From positions 1 through 5,896 of the forward strand of contig NZ_UQGV01000099.1 in assembly GCF_900540665.1 (NCBI RefSeq): 5,896 nt of DNA. Reading direction: 5' to 3'. This DNA comes from an uncultured Catenibacterium sp. Lineage in GTDB: Bacteria > Bacillota_I > Bacilli_A > Erysipelotrichales > Coprobacillaceae. This document shows positions 1 through 5,830 of the stretch, piece after piece. Below the pieces are notes generated by a model. It was not told the DNA's origin. It was given only the letters and a program-made list of their open reading frames with translations, and searched no databases. Each line of letters begins with the position of its first letter. The stretch's first letter is position 1. The translations under genes and the position numbers were made by a program.

Positions 1-51
1 CCCCAATAATTTAAAGCGATTTTTTTATTGACCCCCCCTTAAAAATTAAAG
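1..51 (-). repeat. Left-edge inverted copy of the right-edge repeat, overlapping the phoH 3' end
   Basis: The minus strand reads CTTTAATTTTT, AA, a seven-G run, TCA, an A-rich stretch, TCGCT, then TTAAATTATTGGGG. The plus strand at 5730-5775 reads CTTTAATTTTT, GT, GGGGGTCA, GACCT, TCGCT, then CTAAATATTTGGGGG. The same blocks occur in the same order with small gaps, in inverted orientation with respect to the gene block. The phoH stop codon (11-13) lies inside this copy. Confidence 0.6.
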
Positions 52-994
52 GTTCTTTGTTCATATCATATTTTTCAATAATTCTAGCAACAACTGGATG
101 ACGAACAACATCAAGTGCCGTTAAATAAACAAAAGAAATTCCTTTAACACCATCTAAAATCTTCATGGCGTGCTTTAAGCCATTTGTTGTTTGTTTAGGT
201 AAGTCAATCTGTGTAATATCCCCAGTAATACACATCTTAGAATTGAAACCAAGACGTGTTAAGAACATCTTCATCTGATTGTCTGTTGTATTTTGTGCTT
301 CATCTAGAATAACATAAGCATCTTCTAATGTACGACCACGCATATAAGCAAGTGGTGCAATTTCAATAATACCCTTTTCAATCAGTTTTTCTGTATTTTC
401 TGCACCTAACATATCATAAAGTGCATCATAAAGAGGTCTTAGATAAGGATCAATCTTTTCTTTTAAGTCCCCTGGAAGGAATCCAAGGTTCTCTCCTGCT
501 TCTACAGCAGGTCTAGTTAAAATGATTTTCTGTACTTCATGATTCTTTAATGCCTGTACAGCAAATACAACAGATAAATATGTTTTACCAGTTCCAGCTG
601 GACCAATCGCAAATACAACATCATGATCCTTTAAGGCATGATAATATTCTAATTGACCCATAGTCTTAGGATAGATGATCTTACCATGGCTTGTACGCGC
701 AATATGAATATCAAAAAGTGAATCCATTTCATCAAGTTTTCCATTGCGCCCTAATTTAATCGCATATACAACATCTCTTTTAGAAATACGTACATCTTTC
801 TTAGTCAGCTTGAGAAGTACATGAATTACTTTTTCTAGTACTGGATCACTATGATCAAGATAAATATCTGTACCACGTACATTGATTGCATTTTCAAACT
901 CATCTTCTAATAATGCGATATTTTCATCATGAGGACCACATAACAATTGCATGGCATCTAAACTATATCCATTCAACTGAATTACTTTTTCCAT
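11..994 (-). CDS. phoH: PhoH/YbeZ family ATPase (PhoH-like protein)
   Basis: A cytoplasmic P-loop ATPase of the PhoH family. The family is linked to RNA metabolism and ribosome maturation, usually beside and working with the endoribonuclease YbeY; the exact reaction is not settled. The 327-aa product has an N-terminal nucleic-acid-binding-like region (about 1-100). The ATPase core follows: Walker A GPAGTGKT (131-138), RPAVEAGENLGFLPG (161-175), Walker B VILDEAQN (228-235), TGDITQIDLP (257-266) and DVVRHPVVARII (295-306). Length is close to the family norm (about 320-350 aa). The ATG is preceded by AAAGGA at 7 nt. It starts 57 bp after rpsU, directly behind the rpsU terminator and with no visible promoter between, so expression probably depends on read-through. 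The C-terminal tail (about FKGGSIKKSL) is encoded by sequence resembling the repeat at the other end of the window, so the native C-terminus may have been replaced. The usual downstream partner ybeY is not in the window. Confidence 0.95.
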   Translation of the reverse strand: MEKVIQLNGYSLDAMQLLCGPHDENIALLEDEFENAINVRGTDIYLDHSDPVLEKVIHVLLKLTKKDVRISKRDVVYAIKLGRNGKLDEMDSLFDIHIARTSHGKIIYPKTMGQLEYYHALKDHDVVFAIGPAGTGKTYLSVVFAVQALKNHEVQKIILTRPAVEAGENLGFLPGDLKEKIDPYLRPLYDALYDMLGAENTEKLIEKGIIEIAPLAYMRGRTLEDAYVILDEAQNTTDNQMKMFLTRLGFNSKMCITGDITQIDLPKQTTNGLKHAMKILDGVKGISFVYLTALDVVRHPVVARIIEKYDMNKEPLIFKGGSIKKSL

Positions 995-1001
995 AAAATC
1001 A

Positions 1002-1007
1002 TCCTTT
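1002..1007 (-). promoter_or_regulatory. phoH ribosome binding site
   Basis: The minus strand reads AAAGGA seven bases before the phoH ATG at 994. It begins only about 6 bases beyond the T-tract of the rpsU terminator, so there is no room for a separate promoter between terminator and RBS. Confidence 0.7.
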
Positions 1008-1012
1008 CATTG

Positions 1013-1040
1013 AAAAAAAGAAGAGTCAGATGACTCTTCT
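1013..1040 (-). terminator. Rho-independent terminator after rpsU
   Basis: The minus strand forms a perfect 9-10 bp stem, AGAAGAGTC paired with GACTCTTCT, around a 4-base loop, followed at once by seven T residues. It sits 11 bases after the rpsU stop and just before the phoH RBS. It would end the rpsU transcript and let only a fraction of polymerases through into phoH. On the plus strand the hairpin is followed by A residues, so it works in one direction only. Confidence 0.85.
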
Positions 1041-1051
1041 AAAAATAAATC

Positions 1052-1237
1052 TTATCTACGACGTTTCTTCTGATTCTTTCTAGCTGCTTCTGATTTCATT
1101 TTTCTCTTTAAACCAGGTTTAACATAGAATTCTCTTTTACGAGCTTCAGCAAGGGTTCCTGTTCTAGAAACTTGTCTCTTAAAACGACGTAAAGCATCAT
1201 CTAAAGATTCATTTTCTCTTACTACTGTCTTTGCCAT
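1052..1237 (-). CDS. rpsU: 30S ribosomal protein S21 (bS21)
   Basis: A small basic protein of the 30S subunit, located near the platform and the 3' end of 16S rRNA, with a role in translation initiation. The 61-aa product opens with the conserved S21 segment KTVVRENESLDDALRRFKR and continues with TGTLAEARKREFYVKPGLKRK, ending in a strongly basic tail (KNQKKRRR). It is slightly longer than the Bacillus protein, which I recall as 57 aa. The ATG has a G-rich Shine-Dalgarno (AAAGGGGGG) about 8 nt upstream. It is flanked by its own promoter and its own intrinsic terminator, so it can be expressed as a short single-gene mRNA in addition to any read-through from the Mur ligase gene. Position between mtaB and phoH matches the usual Bacillota order apart from the inserted murE-like gene. 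Confidence 0.98.
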   Translation of the reverse strand: MAKTVVRENESLDDALRRFKRQVSRTGTLAEARKREFYVKPGLKRKMKSEAARKNQKKRRR

Positions 1238-1273
1238 TGAACTTTCCCCCCTTTACCGCTAAATTCGAATATA

Positions 1274-1302
1274 ATTATACACAATAATTTTAAATAATGC
1301 AA
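1274..1302 (-). promoter_or_regulatory. Sigma-A-type promoter for rpsU
   Basis: On the minus strand TTGCAT (1297-1302) is the -35 box and TATAAT (1274-1279) a perfect -10 box, separated by exactly 17 bp of AT-rich spacer. Transcription would start near 1266-1267, giving a leader of about 30 nt that contains the rpsU RBS. No other -10/-35 pair of this quality was seen in the window. Confidence 0.75.
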
Positions 1303-1348
1303 GTCTTTTTTGACTTTTATTCATGTAAATTGATAACTTATTTCAAAT

Positions 1349-2827
1349 CTATAATTCTTCTTCTAATTCCTGATTATATAACTGTTTTGCATACTCCTGT
1401 GCAATGAATTTATCTCCAGGATAAGGTGTGTTACCTACTAAAGATGTCATGAACTGTTCATGACCTTTTCCTAGGATAAGAATAACATCTCCTGCACAGG
1501 CAGCATCAATAGCCTGCTGAATCGCAAAACGACGATTGGTGATGATTACAGAAATCGGATCTACAATCTGTTCTTGAATCTGTTCACAGATTCCTTCAAT
1601 ATCATCATCTCTTTCATCCTGCTCTGTCAAAATAACATAATCACAATATTTGTTTGCCAAGGCGCCAATCTTGCTTCTTTTATGAATATCTTTACGACCT
1701 GGTGCACCAAATACCGCAATTAAATGACCATTTCCCTTTACACCATCTACAAACTTAAATACTTCCTCAAAGTTATGTACATGCTGGCAATAGTCTACAA
1801 TAATATGGAAAGGCTGTTTAACAGGCACAACCTCCATACGCCCTTCTACTGGCTGGATATATTTAATCGCATTGACTATCTCTTCAGGCGTCATTTCCAA
1901 AGCATAGAGTGTTGTCAATATCGCAAGTGTATTTGAAATATTAAAAGGTGCAATGATTGGAACCTCTACATGAAATAAACGATTCTTAATACATATATCA
2001 AACGTTGAATGATCAATAAAGTATTCAATATTACGAGCCATAATATCCGCCTTATGATGAATACCATAGCTTAAGATTTTTGCATGTTCTGACATGTCTT
2101 TATAATTCATTGAAAGAAAATGATTAAAGCGCACTTCATCAGCATTTAAGATAGCATAACCACCTTCTTTTAATAATCTAAAGAGTTTTTCATAAGAAAC
2201 CATCAGGTTATCAATCGTACCATGAAAATCCATATGCTCTTCATAAGCATTTGTAAAAACCACAATACTGAAATTAACAGAATCAACACGTTTTAAAGCT
2301 AAACCATGAGAAGATACTTCAAGAGTAAAGCCTTTTACATTCTCCTTGACCATGTTATAGAAATTACGATGAAGACAGATCGGGTCAGGTGTTGTTCCTG
2401 TCATCTGCATCATAGTAGCACCATATTCTATCCCATTATTTCCTACATAGCCCATCTTTAAATAACGACCTAATAAGCGTGCAACAACACGGGCTACTAC
2501 TGTTTTACCGCTTGTGCCTGTTACACCAATACCTGTCATCTTATAAGAAGGATGATCATAGAAAAGATCTGCCACACGATTGAGTTCATCTAGAACATCC
2601 GGCACTTGAATATAGACAATACCCTGATAATAACGACGCAATGGTTTAGAATGGACAATGCATTTAGCCCCTTGGAAAATAGCATCATCCACATATTTAT
2701 GACCATCTGTCACAAGTCCTTCAATACAAAAGAAGATAGAATCTTTTCTTACATAACGAGAATCGCTATGTATAGATTCAATCTTCAAATCACTTTCAAC
2801 TTTAAAAAGCTCATTAAGCCTCTTCAC
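1349..2827 (-). CDS. Divergent MurE-family Mur ligase (UDP-MurNAc-dipeptide:amino-acid ligase-like)
   Basis: MurE enzymes add the third amino acid (meso-DAP, L-Lys or another) to UDP-MurNAc-L-Ala-D-Glu with ATP in the cytoplasm. The 492-aa product has family length and all three domains. The N-domain carries HSDSRYVRKDSIFF (20-33) and GLVTDGH. The ATPase domain has P-loop GVTGTSGKT (101-109), TTPDP (145-149), EVSSHGL (170-176) and TNAYEEHMDFHG (192-203). The C-domain has EGR (328-330) and KGHE (454-457). Several usual motifs are altered: DYAHTPD reads DYCQHVH (345-351), GCGGDRD reads GAPGRKD (374-380), the DNPR substrate motif reads QDER (403-406), and the carbamylated-lysine position aligns with Tyr212 (a Lys is two residues on). 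Family membership is secure; the substrate, and whether this is the cell's main MurE, are unknown, so no symbol is given. The start is GTG, with GGGGTGG 6 nt upstream, overlapping the end of mtaB by 14 bp. Confidence 0.88.
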   Translation of the reverse strand: MKRLNELFKVESDLKIESIHSDSRYVRKDSIFFCIEGLVTDGHKYVDDAIFQGAKCIVHSKPLRRYYQGIVYIQVPDVLDELNRVADLFYDHPSYKMTGIGVTGTSGKTVVARVVARLLGRYLKMGYVGNNGIEYGATMMQMTGTTPDPICLHRNFYNMVKENVKGFTLEVSSHGLALKRVDSVNFSIVVFTNAYEEHMDFHGTIDNLMVSYEKLFRLLKEGGYAILNADEVRFNHFLSMNYKDMSEHAKILSYGIHHKADIMARNIEYFIDHSTFDICIKNRLFHVEVPIIAPFNISNTLAILTTLYALEMTPEEIVNAIKYIQPVEGRMEVVPVKQPFHIIVDYCQHVHNFEEVFKFVDGVKGNGHLIAVFGAPGRKDIHKRSKIGALANKYCDYVILTEQDERDDDIEGICEQIQEQIVDPISVIITNRRFAIQQAIDAACAGDVILILGKGHEQFMTSLVGNTPYPGDKFIAQEYAKQLYNQELEEEL

Positions 2828-4121
2828 TAGAAACCACCCCGATTAAATCATAACCTCGATGATCTGTTACTTTCACTTTATAAATATGTCCTTCTTTTAA
2901 AGAAGTATCTGCCACAAGAACCTTTAAGTAATTAGAGGCATGACCTACCATATAGCCATCTTTTTCTTCTTCAATTAGTACTTCTAGTTCCTGATTCATT
3001 TCAGATAATGCGAATTCAGTTTTTAATTCATCAGATAACTGTAATAGTCTTCTAACACGGTCTTTCTTAACATCTCCTGGGACCTGACTTGGCATACGGT
3101 CTGCAGGTGTGCCTTTTCTTCTTGAATAAGGGAAAACATGTAACTGATTAAAATGAAGCTTCTTGATCCAGTTATATGTATCTACAAAGTCTTCTTCTGT
3201 TTCTCCTGGGAATCCTACAATAACATCTGTTGTAATAGAGATTCCTGGTAATGCTTCCTTTAATTCAAAATATTTCTTTTCAAATTCAGCTGTATTATAA
3301 TGTCTTGCCATTCTTCTTAAAATAGAATCTGTACCAGACTGAATTGGAATATGAAGATGATCAACAATAATAGGACTCTTTCCAATAAGTTCAATAATTT
3401 CATCACTGACCTGACTCATTTCAATAGAAGAAATACGTAATCTCTTTAATCCCTTAATCTTAGTTGTTAAATCTACTAATAGGTCATAAAAAGAATAATT
3501 ATCTAAATCCACACCATAACCTGCTGTATGAATACCTGTTAATACGATTTCTACAAATCCTCTGTCCACTAATTCCTGGGCCTGTTTTAAGACATCTTCC
3601 TTAGGACGAGAACGCACACCACCACGTGCATAAGGAATAATACAATATGTGCAGAAGTTATTACAGCCATCTTGAATTTTCAAGAAAGCTCTTGTTTTAT
3701 TTTCAAATGCATGAATACTCAAGTCTTCAAAACGAGACACCTTCATAACATTTTCAATTTTAACTATCTGTTTATGTGTGCTCTTATATTCTTCTACAAA
3801 ATCTACAATAGATGCACGATGCTGTGTTCCTAGCACAACAGAAACACCTTCAATTCCTGTGATTTCTTCACTTGCAACCTGCGAATAACAGCCTACAACA
3901 CAGATTACTGCTTCAGGATTTGTACGATGTGCCTTACGGATCATCTGTCTTGATTTAGAGTCCCCTGTATTTGTGACAGTACAAGTATTAATAACATATA
4001 CATCTGCAGGAGATTCGAAGTCGATTGTTTCATATCCTCTCTTTTTGAATATTTCTAACATCGCCTCTGATTCATAGCTGTTTACTTTACAGCCTAATGT
4101 ATGAAAAGCAACTGTTGCCAT
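2814..4121 (-). CDS. mtaB: tRNA (N6-threonylcarbamoyladenosine37) methylthiotransferase MtaB
   Basis: A radical-SAM enzyme that converts t6A37 to ms2t6A37 in ANN-decoding tRNAs, such as tRNA-Lys; this is known for the Bacillus homologue YqeV. The 435-aa product shows the N-terminal methylthiotransferase domain with its three cluster cysteines, Cys11 (TLGCKVN), Cys47 (NTCTVT) and Cys78 (VGCYSQ). The radical-SAM signature CNNFCTYC (Cys153, Cys157, Cys160) follows. A C-terminal TRAM domain (about 373-432) binds tRNA. The segments IIPYARGG.RSRP (161-173) and EIVLTGIHTAGYG (191-203) are typical of the MtaB branch rather than MiaB or RimO. The ATG lies 4 bp after the stop of the upstream gene, with a weak AAGTGAG-type RBS inside that gene's last codons. 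The 3' end overlaps the Mur ligase start by 14 bp. All catalytic cysteines are present and the gene looks intact. Confidence 0.96.
   Translation of the reverse strand: MATVAFHTLGCKVNSYESEAMLEIFKKRGYETIDFESPADVYVINTCTVTNTGDSKSRQMIRKAHRTNPEAVICVVGCYSQVASEEITGIEGVSVVLGTQHRASIVDFVEEYKSTHKQIVKIENVMKVSRFEDLSIHAFENKTRAFLKIQDGCNNFCTYCIIPYARGGVRSRPKEDVLKQAQELVDRGFVEIVLTGIHTAGYGVDLDNYSFYDLLVDLTTKIKGLKRLRISSIEMSQVSDEIIELIGKSPIIVDHLHIPIQSGTDSILRRMARHYNTAEFEKKYFELKEALPGISITTDVIVGFPGETEEDFVDTYNWIKKLHFNQLHVFPYSRRKGTPADRMPSQVPGDVKKDRVRRLLQLSDELKTEFALSEMNQELEVLIEEEKDGYMVGHASNYLKVLVADTSLKEGHIYKVKVTDHRGYDLIGVVSSEEA
2834..2840 (-). promoter_or_regulatory. RBS supporting the GTG start of the Mur ligase
   Basis: The minus strand reads GGGGTGG six bases before GTG at 2825-2827. 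It lies inside the last codons of mtaB. The N-terminus it gives (MKRLNELF) has the length and character of MurE N-termini, and the site supports translational coupling between the two genes. Confidence 0.6.
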
Positions 4122-4125
4122 TGTC

Positions 4126-4899
4126 TCACTTCACTTTCTTATTTAATTTCTTATATGTATGCTCACCAATCAACTGATGATCATGCATGTATTCAATGAA
4201 CTGTGTATATTCACCACGTTCATAATAATTGACTAATTCTTTCGCATCATCGATAGATACCTTATTAGAATGACGATTATCATCGCCTATGACCATACGA
4301 CAGATTAATGAGAAATCTTCTTTCACAAATAAATAGATTGTTCCCAATTCTTCATAATAATAGGCAATATGAGATTCATTTTCATAAATCTTTTCTAGAA
4401 TTGAAAAAGGTGTATCAAATACAATAGGACCATAATATCTAAAAGCGGTATCTAATGCGATTTTCTGACTCTTTACAAATTCAGCATGCTGCTTCAATAA
4501 GAGAATCTGATAATCGTTGATATACCAGCCATTAATATCAGGAGAATAGACAGGAATATAAATATCTCTTGAACTTTCTTCATCATAAAAATGAGGGAGC
4601 GTTTCTAAAACATTCTTGAGATCATTATTGAACATCTTTCTTTTTTCTTCATAAGTAATATATTCAAACATATCATAATGACCTGCCGCAAAAAGATCAT
4701 ATGACCCTTCGATGGCATCTCTACCTTCTAATGAACGCAAGACTATTTCCATATTGAATAAATCAATTTCAGATTTAATCTTAAAACGAATATTCATTGA
4801 TTCTAGTTCTTTTTTATGTTCTTCACAATAATGATACAACTTTGTCTTAGCATACTTTGTATCCCTGCTGTATTTATTAATGACTGCAATAAAGTTCAT
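4126..4899 (-). CDS. Hypothetical protein, 257 aa, soluble, unrecognised family
   Basis: I do not recognise this protein. From the chosen start (MNFIAVINKYSRDTKYAK) it has 257 residues. No signal peptide or membrane segment is visible. It is rich in Tyr, Asp, Glu and Lys and has only two cysteines (Cys25, Cys200). The N-terminal half has helical, charged stretches (about 17-60). The middle holds aromatic-rich strands (about 113-131 and 153-165), then a likely beta hairpin, IAYYYEELGTIYLFVKED (178-195). The C-terminal part is a charged helical region (215-257). No P-loop, catalytic triad, metal-binding Cys/His cluster or known nucleic-acid motif was found. A longer reading from 4935 adds 12 residues but overlaps rsmE by 35 bp; the internal ATG has GGGGGA 6 nt upstream and follows the rsmE stop by 1 bp, so I prefer it. 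Placement between two RNA-modification genes suggests, but does not show, a related housekeeping role. Confidence 0.85.
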   Translation of the reverse strand: MNFIAVINKYSRDTKYAKTKLYHYCEEHKKELESMNIRFKIKSEIDLFNMEIVLRSLEGRDAIEGSYDLFAAGHYDMFEYITYEEKRKMFNNDLKNVLETLPHFYDEESSRDIYIPVYSPDINGWYINDYQILLLKQHAEFVKSQKIALDTAFRYYGPIVFDTPFSILEKIYENESHIAYYYEELGTIYLFVKEDFSLICRMVIGDDNRHSNKVSIDDAKELVNYYERGEYTQFIEYMHDHQLIGEHTYKKLNKKVK

Positions 4900-4900
4900 A

Positions 4901-5635
4901 TTAATCCCCCAATTCTCTTCTATACCCAATAACACTTAGCATATATAAAGGTGCTGTTTCACTTCTTAAAATACGATTACCAATAGAACATGGCACAACA
5001 CCCATTGCCTGCATCTTTTCTACTTCCTGAAGATCAAAACCTCCTTCAGGTCCTACAATAATAGTAATAGAAGTATGAAGTGCATCAAGTGCTTTAGTGA
5101 ATGCATGATGTTCACCATTCTTGCTTTCTTCTTCATATGCCACAACATTGACTTCAGATAAATAATCTTTAAGCTGTGATAACTGAATAGGAGGCGTAAT
5201 TTCAGGAACAATCTGTCTATGACATTGTTCACTTGCTTCCTGAGCAATACGAACAAAACGCTCTTTCTTCTTATTAAAACGTGTATCATCCATCTTCACA
5301 ATACTTCTAGCAGCACGTAATGGAACAATACGTGTAACACCTAGTTCTGTTGCTTTTTGAATCACAAATTCAAACTTATCACTCTTAGGTAACCCGTAGA
5401 CGAGAGTTACTTCAACATCTAATTCATTATCTTCCTGAAGTTCTTCCTTGATCTGTAATAAGCCCTGTTTTAAGTCTATGATTTCACATAATAATACATG
5501 CTTATCTTCATCAATACAAATAACATGTTCGCCTTTTTCCATGCGCATAACCTTAGTCATATGCTTATACATAGAATCATCAGCGATGATAATATCATTT
5601 TGTCTATAATTGTTTTTAATAAAATATCTCTGCAT
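4901..5635 (-). CDS. rsmE: 16S rRNA (uracil-1498-N3)-methyltransferase RsmE
   Basis: A SPOUT-class methyltransferase that uses S-adenosylmethionine to methylate N3 of U1498 in 16S rRNA, near the decoding centre. From the chosen start (MQRYFIKNNYRQND) the product has 244 aa, the usual family length. An N-terminal PUA-like domain (about 1-70) contains the HMTKVMR segment (25-31). The C-terminal trefoil-knot domain carries QKATELGV (93-100), EQCHR (136-140), the SAM-loop motif VGPEGGF (194-200) and GNRILRSETAPL (219-230). An ATG two codons upstream (5641) is in frame, but lies only 2 nt from AGGAG; the ATG at 5635 lies 8 nt from it and gives the family's standard MQRYF start. It is the first gene of the four-gene operon. 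In Bacillus rsmE follows prmA and dnaJ; neither is in the window. Confidence 0.96.
   Translation of the reverse strand: MQRYFIKNNYRQNDIIIADDSMYKHMTKVMRMEKGEHVICIDEDKHVLLCEIIDLKQGLLQIKEELQEDNELDVEVTLVYGLPKSDKFEFVIQKATELGVTRIVPLRAARSIVKMDDTRFNKKKERFVRIAQEASEQCHRQIVPEITPPIQLSQLKDYLSEVNVVAYEEESKNGEHHAFTKALDALHTSITIIVGPEGGFDLQEVEKMQAMGVVPCSIGNRILRSETAPLYMLSVIGYRRELGD
4906..4910 (-). promoter_or_regulatory. RBS that sets the start of the 257-aa gene
   Basis: The minus strand reads TTGGGGGATTAATATG; the G run is 6 nt before the ATG at 4897-4899. The rsmE stop TAA lies within this spacer, one base before the ATG, giving the stop-start arrangement TAATATG. This favours the 4899 start over the upstream in-frame start at 4935. 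Confidence 0.6.
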
Positions 5636-5643
5636 AGTCATCT

Positions 5644-5648
5644 CTCCT
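5644..5648 (-). promoter_or_regulatory. RBS that sets the rsmE start
   Basis: The minus strand reads AGAGGAGAG followed by ATGACTATG. The AGGAG core is 2 nt from the first ATG (5641) and 8 nt from the second (5635), so the second is the likelier start. Confidence 0.7.
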
Positions 5649-5653
5649 CTAGC

Positions 5654-5682
5654 ATTCTAACATTTTTACGAAACATTGAAAA
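5654..5682 (-). promoter_or_regulatory. Candidate extended -10 promoter for the rsmE operon
   Basis: On the minus strand TTTTCA (5677-5682, four of six matches to TTGACA) and TAGAAT (5654-5659) are 17 bp apart, with TGT just before the -10 (an extended -10). It lies immediately after the terminator at 5691-5725 and before the rsmE RBS. The predicted leader would be very short, with the RBS almost at the 5' end, which lowers confidence. Confidence 0.45.
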
Positions 5683-5690
5683 GACAATAG

Positions 5691-5725
5691 AAAAAAAAGA
5701 AGATAGAGGGGATTCTATCTTCTTT
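5691..5725 (-). terminator. Rho-independent terminator upstream of the rsmE operon
   Basis: The minus strand forms a perfect 12-bp stem (AAAGAAGATAGA paired with TCTATCTTCTTT) around the loop ATCCCC, followed by T residues (complement of the A run from 5691). It would end minus-strand transcription coming from the right. No coding sequence is visible within the 171 bp to its right; that stretch looks like a mobile-element end, so the gene it once served may have been displaced. Confidence 0.8.
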
Positions 5726-5730
5726 GGGTC

Positions 5731-5810
5731 TTTAATTTTTGTGGGGGTCAGACCTTCGCTCTAAATATTTGGGGGTCTTGGAAACAGCACCTTTAAATCT
5801 GTGGGGGTCA
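5731..5810 (+). repeat. Three-unit short direct repeat with GGGGGTC core
   Basis: Unit 1 (5731-5750) is TTTAATTTTTGTGGGGGTCA. Unit 2 (5762-5777) is TAAATATTTGGGGGTC. Unit 3 (5792-5810) is TTTAAATCTGTGGGGGTCA. The T/A-rich half and the GGGGGTC half are kept in all three, while the sequences between them differ. This spacing suits multiple protein-binding sites, such as a transposase at an element end. Confidence 0.7.
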
Positions 5811-5830
5811 CCTAAGGCTCCCACTTTTTT
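5801..5830 (+). terminator. Plus-strand terminator-like hairpin inside repeat unit 3
   Basis: GTGGGGGTC (5801-5809) pairs with GGCTCCCAC (5816-5824) in a 9-bp stem with two G-U pairs and the loop ACCTAA, followed directly by six T residues (5825-5830). In this direction it would stop transcription entering the presumed element from the left. On the minus strand it lacks a T-tract. Confidence 0.5.

Noticed and set aside
1301..1316. Small inverted repeat AAGTC-TTTTTT-GACTT between the Mur ligase and rpsU, as a terminator or operator
   Set aside because: The stem is only 5 bp, the loop is a homopolymer, and on the minus strand it is followed by GCATTATTT, not a T-tract. It overlaps the rpsU -35 by two bases, but an operator cannot be argued from this alone.
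1724..1936. Plus-strand open frame of 70 codons inside the Mur ligase
   Set aside because: Wholly antisense to a well-supported gene, with no domain or RBS; the same applies to the 74-codon plus-strand frame at 2606-2830.
4900..4935. Longer start for the 257-aa gene, adding 12 residues
   Set aside because: It would overlap rsmE by 35 bp, whereas the ATG at 4899 has a G-run RBS at 6 nt and the neat TAATATG junction.
5053..5289. Minus-strand open frame of 78 codons inside rsmE
   Set aside because: A second frame of the conserved rsmE coding sequence, with a low-complexity Leu/Ile-rich product and no independent start signal.
5636..5641. Upstream ATG for rsmE
   Set aside because: It is only 2 nt from the AGGAG core; the next in-frame ATG is 8 nt away and matches the usual MQRYF start of RsmE.
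5498..5764. Plus-strand open frame of 88 codons
   Set aside because: It runs antisense through rsmE, across the terminator and into the repeat region, has no RBS of note and a composition typical of an antisense shadow.
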